Shown here piece by piece: positions 17,601-26,351 of a stretch of DNA of 51,241 nt; position 1 is the first letter of the stretch, and each line of letters starts with the position of its first letter. The notes beneath the pieces are model-generated. The model was not told the DNA's origin. It worked only from the letters and a program-made list of their open reading frames with translations, and did no database searches. The translations under genes were made by a program, and so were the position numbers. The DNA is from Butyrivibrio sp. Lineage in GTDB: Bacteria; Bacillota; Clostridia; Lachnospirales; Lachnospiraceae. The stretch spans positions 1 through 51,241 of the forward strand of contig SVGA01000024.1 in NCBI GenBank assembly GCA_015056575.1, in the 5' to 3' direction.

Positions 17601-18453
17601 CGGCAGCATCACAGGATTCTATCATGCGGAAAACGGAACTGAGAAAAAGGTCACAAATTCATCGATCAATTATGGGTCAGGCTATTACTTCCTTGGATCA
17701 AACGGTCTTCCTGTTACAGGACTGTACAAACTTAGTGAGAGTGACTCCATGGATTTTTGCGATAACAAGCCCGGATGCAGTATGTATATCGAAAGCGACG
17801 GATACTGTGCTTATAAACCCGGCAGAAACAGCACAGACTGCTCCATGATAAAAGTCGGAAGCAGGATCTATCTGATCAATAACGGCCATACAGTGACATC
17901 TCTTGACGATAAAGGCAGTCCTGTCCTGTACACTGTTACGGATTATTCATCACTTCCTTCCGCAGACAGGGCAAATGTTGACATGTATGCACTTCAGTCC
18001 AGCAGCAGCCGCAAGTTCTTGGCAGCTGTTAGAGAGGACGGATCGGTAGGTGCCTTTACATATACAGACCCCAGCTTTACCAGGAGCAGGGAATACTTCA
18101 ACAAGTACGGCATTTCCATCAGGCAGATGGGAACCTTTGCAAGAGTAGGTAATTCTTTCTATGTGATAGGAGATGTAAGCTCTGCAAGCTCGGAAAGGTT
18201 GAATGCAATAGATAAGGATGGCCTCGGTGTAACCCTTGAGTTCAGCTGGGACAACAATCTTAAGGTTGGCAAGGTCATTGAACTGGAATCGGGAAAACCT
18301 GCCAATGGAGGTTACATCTTAGAATACAGCAGAAAGCCTGTCATGGTCTTTAAGAACGGTGTTATCCAGACAGGTAAGCAGACTGTCAGGACTGAACACG
18401 GATCTATCACTGTCTATATCAATCCTGACACAGGATGGTACAGGAGTTACTAA
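14662..18453 (+). CDS. Large secreted cell-wall-binding-repeat protein (paralog 2)
   Basis: 1263 aa from the ATG at 14662. The frame is open to 14629, but only the second ATG gives a compact signal peptide (MKKRVVTLLLAFMIASGS, cleavage near AYA-A). Residues about 30-195 are Glu/Ser/Asp/Ala-rich and strongly acidic. The rest is repeats like GLTTIRGKRYYFDSDG and GWKTVRGKKYYFFEG, parallel to those of the preceding protein. Both share RKTGSKW..YGSDG, a YFLGS/GLP..G segment and an S-MYIESDGYC-like motif near the C terminus. No enzymatic domain is recognised. It is co-transcribed with its paralog and ends at a strong bidirectional terminator. A surface adhesin or wall-associated scaffold is the best guess. 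Confidence 0.85.
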   Translation: MKKRVVTLLLAFMIASGSIAPASTAYAAEYSANEEALALVSSEEEDATDASGEASTETSKEPREGNLEENTDTEKNSDSDKSGETDPGAGEAGENDNHQSEDKTGEQEKDPENTSKENNSSEKEESGGDTFENETAQDAASEADTSENAASQETADDAAKEEAGDEATLEESLDEEEDDAAAEDSTEELIIEEDETKLVEYTFKTNCYDTQTKVATDENGKVITGWINVDVPSEDATAYEIRAVGTKALSRTEGVVYYISPETKTAVSGVNKIGGKRYLFYQTGIGNEKRACQLARGNDKKTEVRSGNTAFYCVLPSGEICTGWQVIGDNEYHYNETLGCKDTMVWIARGKGCTYVDDNGRMLDRYNHSLNEDGLHYINDGQYTTEGRADEFYVFKGGVRLTGIVYFDAEDKLTTAAKAVYARYCDPGTGIVKSGFFTVGSKRYYAGPETFPTVSKEADLATARTYGRMTLNSVTRLSDSGNLVFIDSTGALAVNKLVTFEGKTYYAKADGMLCVNEYFMVNGKLCHFNAGGEMDNSAVHVTSYKCSEDGSNVSSTAGVYANGKDSLLFYSDIKCTQVIKNCWLMNDSGSAARVYYLDKNGRAVKGVVTINKKKYAFDPSTGKCLNALEGNTGGPLKISGKYYYVSSEGEVVSKVGFIDDGKKYYYVKSTSGQLATGLTTIRGKRYYFDSDGSQITGMIYTGSKIYITNPDGEGGGELGYILSKKAFMALAAQQAPDVAGAAEYMVYMNSDGSLGTGWKTVRGKKYYFFEGMNIGTENSDDEIDFVTINGTMYSFDPADGSMEKNKFVELKKSDRFTIHHYGNSTFSSSSTFAMKNTGFYFGSNGAAVTGFATVNGVKHYFYPEDNTFINVYKGMMATDTTLTIKGKIYRFDENGMIDSSENEDYHYNKDGSLVTGKTVVKSDAGTKSYYHNSRTGKLERNVIRKTGSKWYLYGSDGTMQTSASFYNSGKKYTVKFNAKDGSITGFYHAENGTEKKVTNSSINYGSGYYFLGSNGLPVTGLYKLSESDSMDFCDNKPGCSMYIESDGYCAYKPGRNSTDCSMIKVGSRIYLINNGHTVTSLDDKGSPVLYTVTDYSSLPSADRANVDMYALQSSSSRKFLAAVREDGSVGAFTYTDPSFTRSREYFNKYGISIRQMGTFARVGNSFYVIGDVSSASSERLNAIDKDGLGVTLEFSWDNNLKVGKVIELESGKPANGGYILEYSRKPVMVFKNGVIQTGKQTVRTEHGSITVYINPDTGWYRSY

Positions 18454-18476
18454 ACAAAAATGAGATAAACAAAAAA

Positions 18477-18520
18477 GAAGGTTCTTTGAGAGAAAACATC
18501 AAAGAACCTTCTTTTCTTTT
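18477..18520. terminator. Bidirectional intrinsic terminator
   Basis: A perfect 13-bp stem, GAAGGTTCTTTGA (18477-18489) and TCAAAGAACCTTC (18499-18511), has a 9-nt loop. It is flanked by an A-run on the left and TTTTCTTTT on the right, so it can stop both the surface-protein transcript and the convergent MATE transcript. The MATE stop codon lies in the right arm. Confidence 0.9.
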
Positions 18521-19866
18521 CGGTAGGTGAGATAGTAGTAGATAACCTCAGCAAGGCAGCAGCTCATCCAGCCTACAGGGTATCCGAAGCCCACAAGGAA
18601 CGGTGTGTTGGCAACATAATGGGTTACGGTGAAAAGATATATCTGCCTAAAAACCACAAAGGTGGAGAGCATTATCACCATGGGTCCCTTGGAATCGCCT
18701 CTGCCTCTTAAGGCTCCCGCGAGAGTGTGGTTTACACAGTTGAAGATAAGGAAGAACACATTGGCATGGATAAAGAGACTTCCGTATTCGATAACAGCTT
18801 CCTCCGCGGAGAACAGCCTTATGGCGGGCCTTGCAAAGATATACAGAAAAAGTGCTATGACGGCAGTGACAAGAACCCCGAGCCCTATGGATATCCTGGT
18901 TCCGTCGTCAGCTCTTTTGACCTTGCCGGCTCCGATGTTCTGGCTGACGAAGGTGGTGGCGGCCATGGCTATGCTGGACATGGGCAGCATTATAAAGGAA
19001 TCCAGCTTGTTGTAGCTGCTCCAGCCTGCCATACAGGAGGAACCGAAGAAGTTTATGTAGGACTGGACAAAGATATTGGAGAAAGCTGTGATAACGGACT
19101 GTATTCCCGTGGGAAGTCCCACCATGAAAATGAGCTTCAATATTTCACGGTCAAGGCAAAGATCCCGCAGGGAGAGCCTGTAAACATCTTTGCTTCTTAA
19201 GAGCAGCACCATAATAAGGATTGCCGACACAAACTGGGAAATGATGGTGGCGTAGGCAACGCCCTCGATCCCTGTGTGGAGACCCTTTACAAAGAACAGG
19301 TCCAGAACGATGTTCATAATACTGGTGAGGATCAGAAAATACAGCGGTCTTATGGTGTCACCGACGGCCCTTAGGATTCCGCTTCCCATGTTGTAGATTA
19401 AAAGCCCCGAGAACCCAAGGAAATAGATTGTAAGATAGGTGGTGGCATCCGCAAAAACGTCATCCGGAGTTGCCATAAACTTAAGCATCGGTTTAACGCC
19501 AAGGACACCGGCAATCGTAAGTACGATACAGAAGATGAAGGTGGCAGCCATGGTGGTCTCGATGGCTTTGTGGAGACGAGCTGTCTCTTTTGCCCCGAAA
19601 AATCTGGAGATTATGACGCCGGCGCCTACCGAAAAGCCGTTAAAGAAGAACACCAGCATGTTGGTGATCATGGTGGTGGAGCCTACAGCGGCCAAAGCCT
19701 GTGTGGATACATAGTTTCCCACCACGATCGAGTCCACTGTGTTGTACAGCATCTGGAAAACATTGCCGAACATCAGCGGAAGTGAGAAAACAAGTATCTG
19801 TTTTATGATGGAACCCTCCGTCATATCACGGACGGCGGACTTTGCGCTTTTTTCAGGGAATTTCAT
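18499..19866 (-). CDS. MATE family multidrug/organic cation transporter
   Basis: About 455 aa with roughly twelve membrane helices in two MatE halves. The first half has ILVFSLPLMFGNVFQMLYNTVDSIVVG, the family's typical helix 1, followed by AVGSTTM and GAGVIISRFFGA. The second half starts near MVGLPTGIQS. It would exchange Na+ or H+ for cationic or organic compounds across the cytoplasmic membrane; substrate unknown. The frame is open to an ATG at 19878, but GGAG seven bases before the ATG at 19866 makes the latter more likely. TATAAT-like boxes at about 19905-19918 on this strand could drive it. It is a single-gene unit, divergent from the small unknown gene. Confidence 0.93.
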   Translation of the reverse strand: MKFPEKSAKSAVRDMTEGSIIKQILVFSLPLMFGNVFQMLYNTVDSIVVGNYVSTQALAAVGSTTMITNMLVFFFNGFSVGAGVIISRFFGAKETARLHKAIETTMAATFIFCIVLTIAGVLGVKPMLKFMATPDDVFADATTYLTIYFLGFSGLLIYNMGSGILRAVGDTIRPLYFLILTSIMNIVLDLFFVKGLHTGIEGVAYATIISQFVSAILIMVLLLRSKDVYRLSLRDLCLDREILKLIFMVGLPTGIQSVITAFSNIFVQSYINFFGSSCMAGWSSYNKLDSFIMLPMSSIAMAATTFVSQNIGAGKVKRADDGTRISIGLGVLVTAVIALFLYIFARPAIRLFSAEEAVIEYGSLFIHANVFFLIFNCVNHTLAGALRGRGDSKGPMVIMLSTFVVFRQIYLFTVTHYVANTPFLVGFGYPVGWMSCCLAEVIYYYLTYRKEKKVL

Positions 19867-19927
19867 GTGATTCTCCATGGGGTAACATGTTTTGGGTTGT
19901 TTTGATTATATAATTATATCACTATGT

Positions 19928-19956
19928 TTGTTTTTTGCCCGTGGTTGCGGTATAAT
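19928..19956 (+). promoter_or_regulatory. Promoter of the small protein / methyltransferase pair
   Basis: TTGTTT (19928-19933), a 17-bp spacer and a consensus TATAAT (19951-19956) lie 34 bp before the ATG at 19991. Confidence 0.65.
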
Positions 19957-19990
19957 TTTAAGGCACGAAAAAAGTTTTTGAGAGGTTTAT

Positions 19991-20392
19991 ATGTCATCTA
20001 TAATTCAGAACAATCAGGTTTTTAATAACGAGGTGCCCTTTTGCAGAGTTTACAGCGTTGAGAGCAAGAAACAGCTCGAGGAGAGATTCCTGGCTCACCG
20101 CATTTCATATTTCATCGAATGGCAGGAGAAGAATTTCATCCAGAGGCTCCTGGACAGGAAGGGCAGTAAGATAGTATGCACCTTCAGGATCAACAGAGGA
20201 GATGTGATAAAGGCCAAGGAGCTGGCACAGGGAATCGAGGGCATCAAGTTCAAGGATCTCGGTGAGATGAAAAACACCGAGCGTATCCGCAGACGCAGCG
20301 AAGCTGTAAAGACTACCGATGATATTGGCCTGGATGTACCCGGTAAACTTAAATTTGAGAATCAGGCAGAGGATCTGGATGGTGAAGAATAA
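19991..20392 (+). CDS. Small conserved-looking protein of unknown function
   Basis: 133 aa, soluble, without signal peptide or membrane helix. I do not recognise a family. The first half has an alternating strand/helix look (FCRVYSVESKKQLEERFLAHRISYFIEW...IVCTFRINRGD). It could be a small alpha/beta domain of ferredoxin-like type, with a charged Lys/Glu/Arg-rich middle and an acidic tail ending in EDLDGEE. GAGAGG lies 7 bp before the ATG, and a good promoter precedes it. Its 3' end overlaps the start of the rRNA methyltransferase gene by 14 bp, implying coupled translation. Codon use resembles its neighbours, so it is likely real. A role linked to the methyltransferase is possible but unsupported. 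Confidence 0.75.
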   Translation: MSSIIQNNQVFNNEVPFCRVYSVESKKQLEERFLAHRISYFIEWQEKNFIQRLLDRKGSKIVCTFRINRGDVIKAKELAQGIEGIKFKDLGEMKNTERIRRRSEAVKTTDDIGLDVPGKLKFENQAEDLDGEE

Positions 20393-21557
20393 TAACAGCA
20401 CAGGGCATGGGGCTAATTCCCTATGCCCTGTTTTCAAGAAATGCGGAGCCTGTCAGATGATTGACACTCCCTACAAAAAGCAGCTGAAGATAAAGCACGC
20501 CAGAGTGCAGGAGCTTCTTGAGCCCTATTGCAAGGTGGAGCCCTTCATCGGAATGGAGAGTCCCGAGCATTACAGGTGCAAGGTTCATGCGGTCTTTACC
20601 CATGATAAAAAAGGCAACCCCTTATCCGGAATATATCGTGAGGGAAGCCATGAGGTTGTGCCTGTGGAGAGCTGCCTGTTGGAGGATCAGAAGGCTGACG
20701 CCATAATCGCCTCCATAAGAGGAATGCTTAAGTCATTTAAGATCAAGACCTATGACGAGGACAACGGCTATGGTCTTCTTCGCCATGTCCTTATAAGGAT
20801 CGGCAGGAATACCGGAGAGATTATGGTGGTGCTGGTAACGGTATCCCCCATTTTCCCCTCCAAGAACAATTTCGTTAAGGCCTTAAGAAAAGAACATCCC
20901 GAGATCACTACCATTGTACTCAATGTCAATGACAAGCAGACCAGCATGATCCTCGGCGACAAGGAGAAGCCCATTTACGGACCCGGATTTATCTATGACA
21001 TCTGCTGCGGTATGAAATTCAAGATAAGCCCCAAATCATTCTATCAGGTCAATCCCATTCAGCAGGAGGTTCTCTATAACACCGCTATTGAGATGGCAAA
21101 TCTTAAGGGAGATGAGGTGGCTCTTGACTGCTACAGCGGCGTTGGGACCATCGGCCTTATTGCCAGTCCTCACGTGAAGGAGGTTATCTCCGTTGAGCTT
21201 AACAAGGATGCGGTCAAGGATGCTATCCTCAATGCTAAGATCAACGATATTAAGAACATCACCTTCTATCAGAACGATGCCACCCGTTTCATGCAGCAGA
21301 TGGCAGATTCCGGAGACAGCGTCGATCTGGTATTCATGGACCCTCCAAGAAGCGGCTCGACTCCGGAATTCATAAGTTCTATGATATCTCTTTCTCCTAA
21401 GAAGATCGTGTACATTTCCTGCAGTCCCGAGTCTCTTGCCAATGACCTTAAGCTCATCACAAGAGGCGGCTATAAAGCAGACAGGGCTGTTCCGGTGGAC
21501 ATGTTCCCGTTTACCCGGGGGGCAGAGACCGTGGTCCTTCTTACAAAACAGGCTTGA
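20379..21557 (+). CDS. rlmD: 23S rRNA (uracil-5-)-methyltransferase, RumA/RlmD family
   Basis: 392 aa from the ATG at 20379, which is preceded by AGAGGA (20368-20373) within the upstream gene; the frame itself is open to 20319. The N-terminal CPVFKKCGACQ plus a later Cys (ESCLLED) form the 4Fe-4S site typical of RumA. The C-terminal SAM-dependent domain has ALDCYSGVGTIGLIA, then MDPPRSG and the catalytic Cys in YISCSPESLANDL. It transfers a methyl group from SAM to C5 of a uridine in 23S rRNA. The N-terminal TRAM domain seen in many homologues is missing. Gram-positive members vary in target position (U747/U1939), so the exact site is uncertain. Confidence 0.93.
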   Translation: MVKNNNSTGHGANSLCPVFKKCGACQMIDTPYKKQLKIKHARVQELLEPYCKVEPFIGMESPEHYRCKVHAVFTHDKKGNPLSGIYREGSHEVVPVESCLLEDQKADAIIASIRGMLKSFKIKTYDEDNGYGLLRHVLIRIGRNTGEIMVVLVTVSPIFPSKNNFVKALRKEHPEITTIVLNVNDKQTSMILGDKEKPIYGPGFIYDICCGMKFKISPKSFYQVNPIQQEVLYNTAIEMANLKGDEVALDCYSGVGTIGLIASPHVKEVISVELNKDAVKDAILNAKINDIKNITFYQNDATRFMQQMADSGDSVDLVFMDPPRSGSTPEFISSMISLSPKKIVYISCSPESLANDLKLITRGGYKADRAVPVDMFPFTRGAETVVLLTKQA

Positions 21558-21607
21558 AAAGCTGATTTTTACACGCTTTTGCTTACGAAAAATTTAGAGA
21601 ACCTTAA

Positions 21608-21636
21608 TTGTTGGAGTTAACTAAATATCGTATAAT
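21608..21636 (+). promoter_or_regulatory. Promoter of the five-gene signalling operon
   Basis: TTGTTG (21608-21613), a 17-bp spacer and a consensus TATAAT (21631-21636) lie about 34 bp before the GTG start at 21670. No other promoter-sized gap occurs until 33797, so it may drive the whole 12-kb unit. Confidence 0.65.
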
Positions 21637-21669
21637 TAATATCATGGCATTTCCTCGGGGGGAAATAGA

Positions 21670-23796
21670 GTGGATATTAACATCAGACGCCTTAACCGCA
21701 GTAGCTTTCGCTGTAAGGTTTACGGTACTCTTTGTATAATTCTGAATGTGGTTCTTGCATATATGACCCACACTTTTGGCATGCCTTTGTATCTTGATAC
21801 TATAGGCACCATCATAATGTCATCATTGGGCGGTTTTCTGCCCGGTATCTTTGTTGCGGTCTTTACCAATCTGTTATGCTGCATTTTTAACGGAAATGCT
21901 CTCTACTATACTCTTGCAAACGTTATGGTAGCCCTGGTTACAGTCTGGTTTGCAAGAGCCGGGGGCTTTAAGAAAAAAAAGAATCCCGTCATATATTTTC
22001 TTTTGCTTATCCTTCTTACCGGGCTTTATAACGGTGCGGTTCAGTGGCTGATCAGCAAAGGCCCCTCTTTTCCGGAGGTTGTCTATGCTTCTTATCAGCT
22101 AAGCGCCAAGACTCATATGGGCTATGTACCGGCCACCGTATTTATTGGCATAGGTGTCAATGCCATAGACAAGGCTACCACTTCGCTGATAGCTCTTTTC
22201 ATCGTGCTGCTGATACCGGAGCAGGAGAGAAAGGCCATCTGGGACAGCAACTGGAAGCAGACCCCCATCTCAAAAGAGGAGATGTATGCTAAAGTCAGAT
22301 CTGCCGGCAGGCGGGCCATTCAGAAGAAGATGGGCATAATACTGTCTGTTACCGCACTCCTTCTTGTTATAGTAATGGTCTGGACCGGGATCAGCGTATT
22401 CTACAGCAACACCAAGACGGAATATACCGATAATGCCAAGAAAGCGGCGCGTTTTGCGGCCAGCGTGGTTGACGGCGACATGATCGATGAATATATCACC
22501 GGCGGAAGGAGAACGCCGGGGTATGAGCAGACTGAAGCCCTGCTTTATAAGATACGTGACAGTGTAACAGGACTTAAGTATCTGTATGTAATAAGGGTTA
22601 CCCGGGACAGTATATGCTATGTTTTTGACCTTCATTCCGGTGATTTTCCCGCTATGGAACCGGGAGATGAGGTTCCAGTGGAAGACTACTTCAAACCCTA
22701 TATGGACAGCTTCCTTGAGGGCAGAGAGATTGAACCCATCGAATCCGACAATCTCTCGGGCTGGGTAATGGCTACCTATTATCCCATAAAGGACAGCAGC
22801 GGCAAGACTGTTGCCTATGCGGGAGCAGATTCCTCCATGATCCTTATGTCTGACTATACGCGGGAATTTCTGCTGAAGATCTTCCTGATATTCTCAGGCT
22901 TCTTTGTGCTGATCCTTGGGTACGGCATCTGGAATTCGGGTTTTTACCTGTCATATCCCATAACCAGTATGACAGAGTGTGTTCAGGAGTTTATTGATTC
23001 CGACAGGGATCAGAAAAACCTGGACGACAATGTCAAAAAAATAAGAGCCCTGGATATTCACACTCAGGACGATGTGGAGGATCTCTACAAGGCGATCTGT
23101 GAGATGGAAGCCAATATGTCGGAGCAGATGAGGGAGCTTCGTCACTATGCGGATGCCACTTCAAAGATGCAGAGCGGCCTTATCATCACCATGGCCGATC
23201 TTGTGGAGAACAGGGATTCCGATACCGCAGCTCACATCCAGAAGACTGCAGCTTATGTAAAGATAATAGTGGAGGGGCTTAAGAGAAAGGGCTATTACGC
23301 CGAAAAGATCACCCCTTCTTTTGAAAACGACATTGTAAATTCCGCCCCCCTTCATGATATAGGCAAGATCCATATTCCGGACGCGATATTAAATAAACCC
23401 GGCAAGCTCACTCCCGAGGAATTTGAGATCATGAAGACACATACCACGGCAGGTATGAACATCATGGAGAAGGCAATAAACACCACCCGGGGAGAATCCT
23501 ACCTTAAGGAGGCCAGAAATATGGCCGCCTACCATCACGAGAGGTGGGACGGAAAGGGCTATCCCGAGGGACTTCACGGGCAGGTTATCCCGCTTTCGGC
23601 AAGGATCATGGCTGTAGCGGATGTTTTTGATGCATTGGTTTCCAAAAGGATCTATAAGCCTGCTTTTTCCTTTGAGAAAGCTCTCGAGATCATCCAGGAA
23701 GGATCGGGAATTCAGTTTGATCCCAAATGTGTAGAGGCATTTATGGATTCACTTACGGAAGTTCGGATAGTTTTCAAGACGTTCCAGGAAATGTAA
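21670..23796 (+). CDS. HD-GYP phosphodiesterase with ECF-S-like membrane domain and Cache-like sensor
   Basis: 708 aa, GTG start behind GGGGGGAA. Residues about 15-185 are five or six membrane helices resembling ECF-transporter S components (MPLYLDTIGTIIMSSLGGFLPG, then ALYYTLANVMVALV). A further helix (about 217-240) leads to an extracellular region (about 240-395) with a Cache-like look (LKYLYVIRVTRDSICYVFDL; GWVMATYYPIKDSSGKTVAYAG). Another helix and a linker follow. The HD-GYP domain has His562-Asp563 (HDIGK) and HHERWDGKGYPEGL, both intact. It should hydrolyse c-di-GMP in response to an outside ligand. It is the first gene of a five-gene signalling operon; the next gene starts 16 bp later. 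Confidence 0.9.
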   Translation: MDINIRRLNRSSFRCKVYGTLCIILNVVLAYMTHTFGMPLYLDTIGTIIMSSLGGFLPGIFVAVFTNLLCCIFNGNALYYTLANVMVALVTVWFARAGGFKKKKNPVIYFLLLILLTGLYNGAVQWLISKGPSFPEVVYASYQLSAKTHMGYVPATVFIGIGVNAIDKATTSLIALFIVLLIPEQERKAIWDSNWKQTPISKEEMYAKVRSAGRRAIQKKMGIILSVTALLLVIVMVWTGISVFYSNTKTEYTDNAKKAARFAASVVDGDMIDEYITGGRRTPGYEQTEALLYKIRDSVTGLKYLYVIRVTRDSICYVFDLHSGDFPAMEPGDEVPVEDYFKPYMDSFLEGREIEPIESDNLSGWVMATYYPIKDSSGKTVAYAGADSSMILMSDYTREFLLKIFLIFSGFFVLILGYGIWNSGFYLSYPITSMTECVQEFIDSDRDQKNLDDNVKKIRALDIHTQDDVEDLYKAICEMEANMSEQMRELRHYADATSKMQSGLIITMADLVENRDSDTAAHIQKTAAYVKIIVEGLKRKGYYAEKITPSFENDIVNSAPLHDIGKIHIPDAILNKPGKLTPEEFEIMKTHTTAGMNIMEKAINTTRGESYLKEARNMAAYHHERWDGKGYPEGLHGQVIPLSARIMAVADVFDALVSKRIYKPAFSFEKALEIIQEGSGIQFDPKCVEAFMDSLTEVRIVFKTFQEM

Positions 23797-23812
23797 CGGA
23801 GGGAACTAAGGG

Positions 23813-26329
23813 ATGTTCTACGGATTTCTCAGGAACCATCAACTTAATATAATGATGTCTCTGGCCAGCATCTGCGGCATCATTGCTCTGTTTGTGTTCA
23901 TTTCCAAATCCATTCCCAGGGAGAGGAAAAGAGCGCTTCTTCTTATTGAATTAAACGCCATGTTTCTTTTGGGAGCAGACAGGGCAGCCTATATCTACAG
24001 AGGAGACATGAGCACCCTTGGATACTGGATGGTCAGGATAAGTAACTTTATCGTGTTCTTTACCACTTTGACCATTATCTATTCCTTTAACATGTATATG
24101 AGGGATCACTTAAAGAACACCCTCAAGCTTGATCCTATGCCCAGAAGGCTTATTGTCAACGACATTCTCATTGCCTTTGGAATACTTAATCTTGTTGTTT
24201 CACAGTTTACCGGCTGGTATTACTATTTTGACGCCGCAAATCTTTATCACAGAGGACCCGGTTTCTATATTTCAATGTGCATTCCTCTTCTGGCACTGTT
24301 CATACAGCTGACGCTTATCCTTCAGTACCGCAGGATCATAAGGCGATTTGTGCTCTACCCGCTTCTGATCTTTACATTACTGCCTCTTGCAGCGTCCATA
24401 GCTCAGATATTTGCCTACGGTCTGTCCCTTACAAATATGACCATTGTAGGAACAGCCGTTGTTGTTTACGTTTTCGATCTTATTGACCTTAACAGGATGA
24501 GCGAGGAAAAAGAGAAAGCGGAGAGAGCCAACGATGCAAAATCCCGCTTTCTGGCAAACATCTCCCATGAGCTTCGAACTCCCATCAATACCATCATGGG
24601 CATGGATGAGATGATCTTGCGTGAGGATTCCACTGATGTACCAAAGCCCTATTTTATGTCAGTGGTGGGGTATGCCCTTGATATCAGGACTGCCTCCGAG
24701 TCCCTGCTTTCCCTTATAAACGATCTTCTTGACATGAGTAAGATCGAGTCTGGCAAGATGCATCTTGTGGAAGAGGAATACTGCCTCGAAGAGATGCTCC
24801 GTTCGGTTGTGACCATGATAAGGGTCAGAAGCGGGGAAAAAGACCTGACTTTTACGGTAGATGTCGATGAAGACCTTCCAAAGGGGCTTTACGGAGATGA
24901 CAAGAAAATAAAGCAGGTGATATTAAACCTTCTTACCAATGCCGTTAAGTATACCGAGAGCGGCGGTTTCATGTTTAAGATAAGCGCCGAATCCTTCAGC
25001 GGAGAATACTGCGATATGAGGATATCCGTCAAGGACTCCGGTATCGGCATTAAACCCGAGGATATGGACAGGCTCTTTTCCCGTTATGAGAGACTTGATG
25101 AGGAAAAGAACATCTCTATTCAGGGAACGGGTCTTGGCCTTGACATTTCCCGGCATTTTGTAGAGATGATGGGCGGAAGGATCTGGTGCGAGAGCGTTTA
25201 CGGAGAGGGATCCGAGTTTATTGTTACTTTGAAACAGAAGATCGTGGATGATACCCCCATAGGGCACTTTAAGGAGCGCCTTGAAGCCGAGAGTAAGGGA
25301 CCGTATATTCCTCAGTTTGTGGCTCCCGATGCGGAGGTTCTGGTTGTTGACGACAATCCCATGAATCTGTCTGTTATAAAGAATCTTCTGAAAGCCACAC
25401 GGGTATTTGTAACCACCGCAGGCAGCGGCGAGGAGTGCCTTGAAAAGATCAAGTACGGCAGGTTCAACGTGGTGCTGCTGGATCATATGATGCCCGGCAT
25501 GGACGGTATAGAAACTGTGGAAAGGATAAGACAAAGTCATCCGGATCTTCCGGTATACGCCCTTACAGCCAATGCAACTTCAGGGGAAGCCTTCTATGTT
25601 TCCAAGGGCTTTAACGGATATCTGTCAAAGCCCATAGACAGCACCACTCTTGAAAAGACCATTATGAAGCACATCCCTGAAGAAATCATGATGAAGCCTT
25701 CTGCCGAAGCAGCGGAGAAGGACTTTGAGAGCATTCCCGATAACCTTAAGTGGATCGAAGATATCAGGGAGATATCCACTCAAATGGGAATCAAGAACTC
25801 GGGAGGAATAAAGGCTTTCATTAACTCTCTGGATCTTTTCTATGACACCATAGACAGCAACGCCGAGGCCATAAAGAATGCCTATGACACCGACAACATC
25901 AGGATCTACACCGTGAAGGTCCATGCCCTTAAGAGCTCTGCAAGGATCATCGGTGACCAGGATCTTTCCACCATGTGCGAGGAGCTTGAGGCAGCGGGAA
26001 AGCGGGAGGATAAGGCATTTATCATATCCCATCACGATGCTATGATGGAGAGATATCTTTCCTACAAGGAAACCCTTTCTCTTATCAAGGAGAGCACTAA
26101 AACCCGGGACGATAAAGACAGAGAACCCATTTCAGAACAGGACCTGACGGGAGCCTATGATGCACTTAAGGAACTGGTCTCTCAGATGGATTATGACGGA
26201 ATTGAGATGGTGGTAAACCAGCTCAAGGACTATAAACTCCCGGATAAAGATACACAGATAATGGCTGAATTTGAAAAGGCGATGAAGGTATTTGACTGGG
26301 ATGAAATGGAGAAACTTATAGTGGGATGA
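23813..26329 (+). CDS. Hybrid sensor histidine kinase (7TM-HisKA-HATPase-REC-Hpt)
   Basis: 838 aa. Seven or so membrane helices occupy about 10-225, with the loop motif YHRGPGF shared with two other proteins here. HisKA holds phospho-acceptor His252 (SHELRTP). The ATPase has [10 protein letters not shown] and [10 protein letters not shown]. The receiver has VVDDNPMN and phospho-acceptor Asp557 (LLDHMMPGMDG). An Hpt domain has His704 (VHALKSSAR). This is a complete His-Asp-His relay needing an external receiver, which the next gene could supply. After the Hpt a 70-residue C-terminal module (QMDYDGIEMVV...) recurs in the second hybrid kinase of the operon. CGGAGGGA lies upstream of the ATG. Family certain; signal unknown. 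Confidence 0.92.
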   Translation: MFYGFLRNHQLNIMMSLASICGIIALFVFISKSIPRERKRALLLIELNAMFLLGADRAAYIYRGDMSTLGYWMVRISNFIVFFTTLTIIYSFNMYMRDHLKNTLKLDPMPRRLIVNDILIAFGILNLVVSQFTGWYYYFDAANLYHRGPGFYISMCIPLLALFIQLTLILQYRRIIRRFVLYPLLIFTLLPLAASIAQIFAYGLSLTNMTIVGTAVVVYVFDLIDLNRMSEEKEKAERANDAKSRFLANISHELRTPINTIMGMDEMILREDSTDVPKPYFMSVVGYALDIRTASESLLSLINDLLDMSKIESGKMHLVEEEYCLEEMLRSVVTMIRVRSGEKDLTFTVDVDEDLPKGLYGDDKKIKQVILNLLTNAVKYTESGGFMFKISAESFSGEYCDMRISVKDSGIGIKPEDMDRLFSRYERLDEEKNISIQGTGLGLDISRHFVEMMGGRIWCESVYGEGSEFIVTLKQKIVDDTPIGHFKERLEAESKGPYIPQFVAPDAEVLVVDDNPMNLSVIKNLLKATRVFVTTAGSGEECLEKIKYGRFNVVLLDHMMPGMDGIETVERIRQSHPDLPVYALTANATSGEAFYVSKGFNGYLSKPIDSTTLEKTIMKHIPEEIMMKPSAEAAEKDFESIPDNLKWIEDIREISTQMGIKNSGGIKAFINSLDLFYDTIDSNAEAIKNAYDTDNIRIYTVKVHALKSSARIIGDQDLSTMCEELEAAGKREDKAFIISHHDAMMERYLSYKETLSLIKESTKTRDDKDREPISEQDLTGAYDALKELVSQMDYDGIEMVVNQLKDYKLPDKDTQIMAEFEKAMKVFDWDEMEKLIVG

Positions 26330-26351
26330 TCTGCCCCGGAAGGAGATACAA

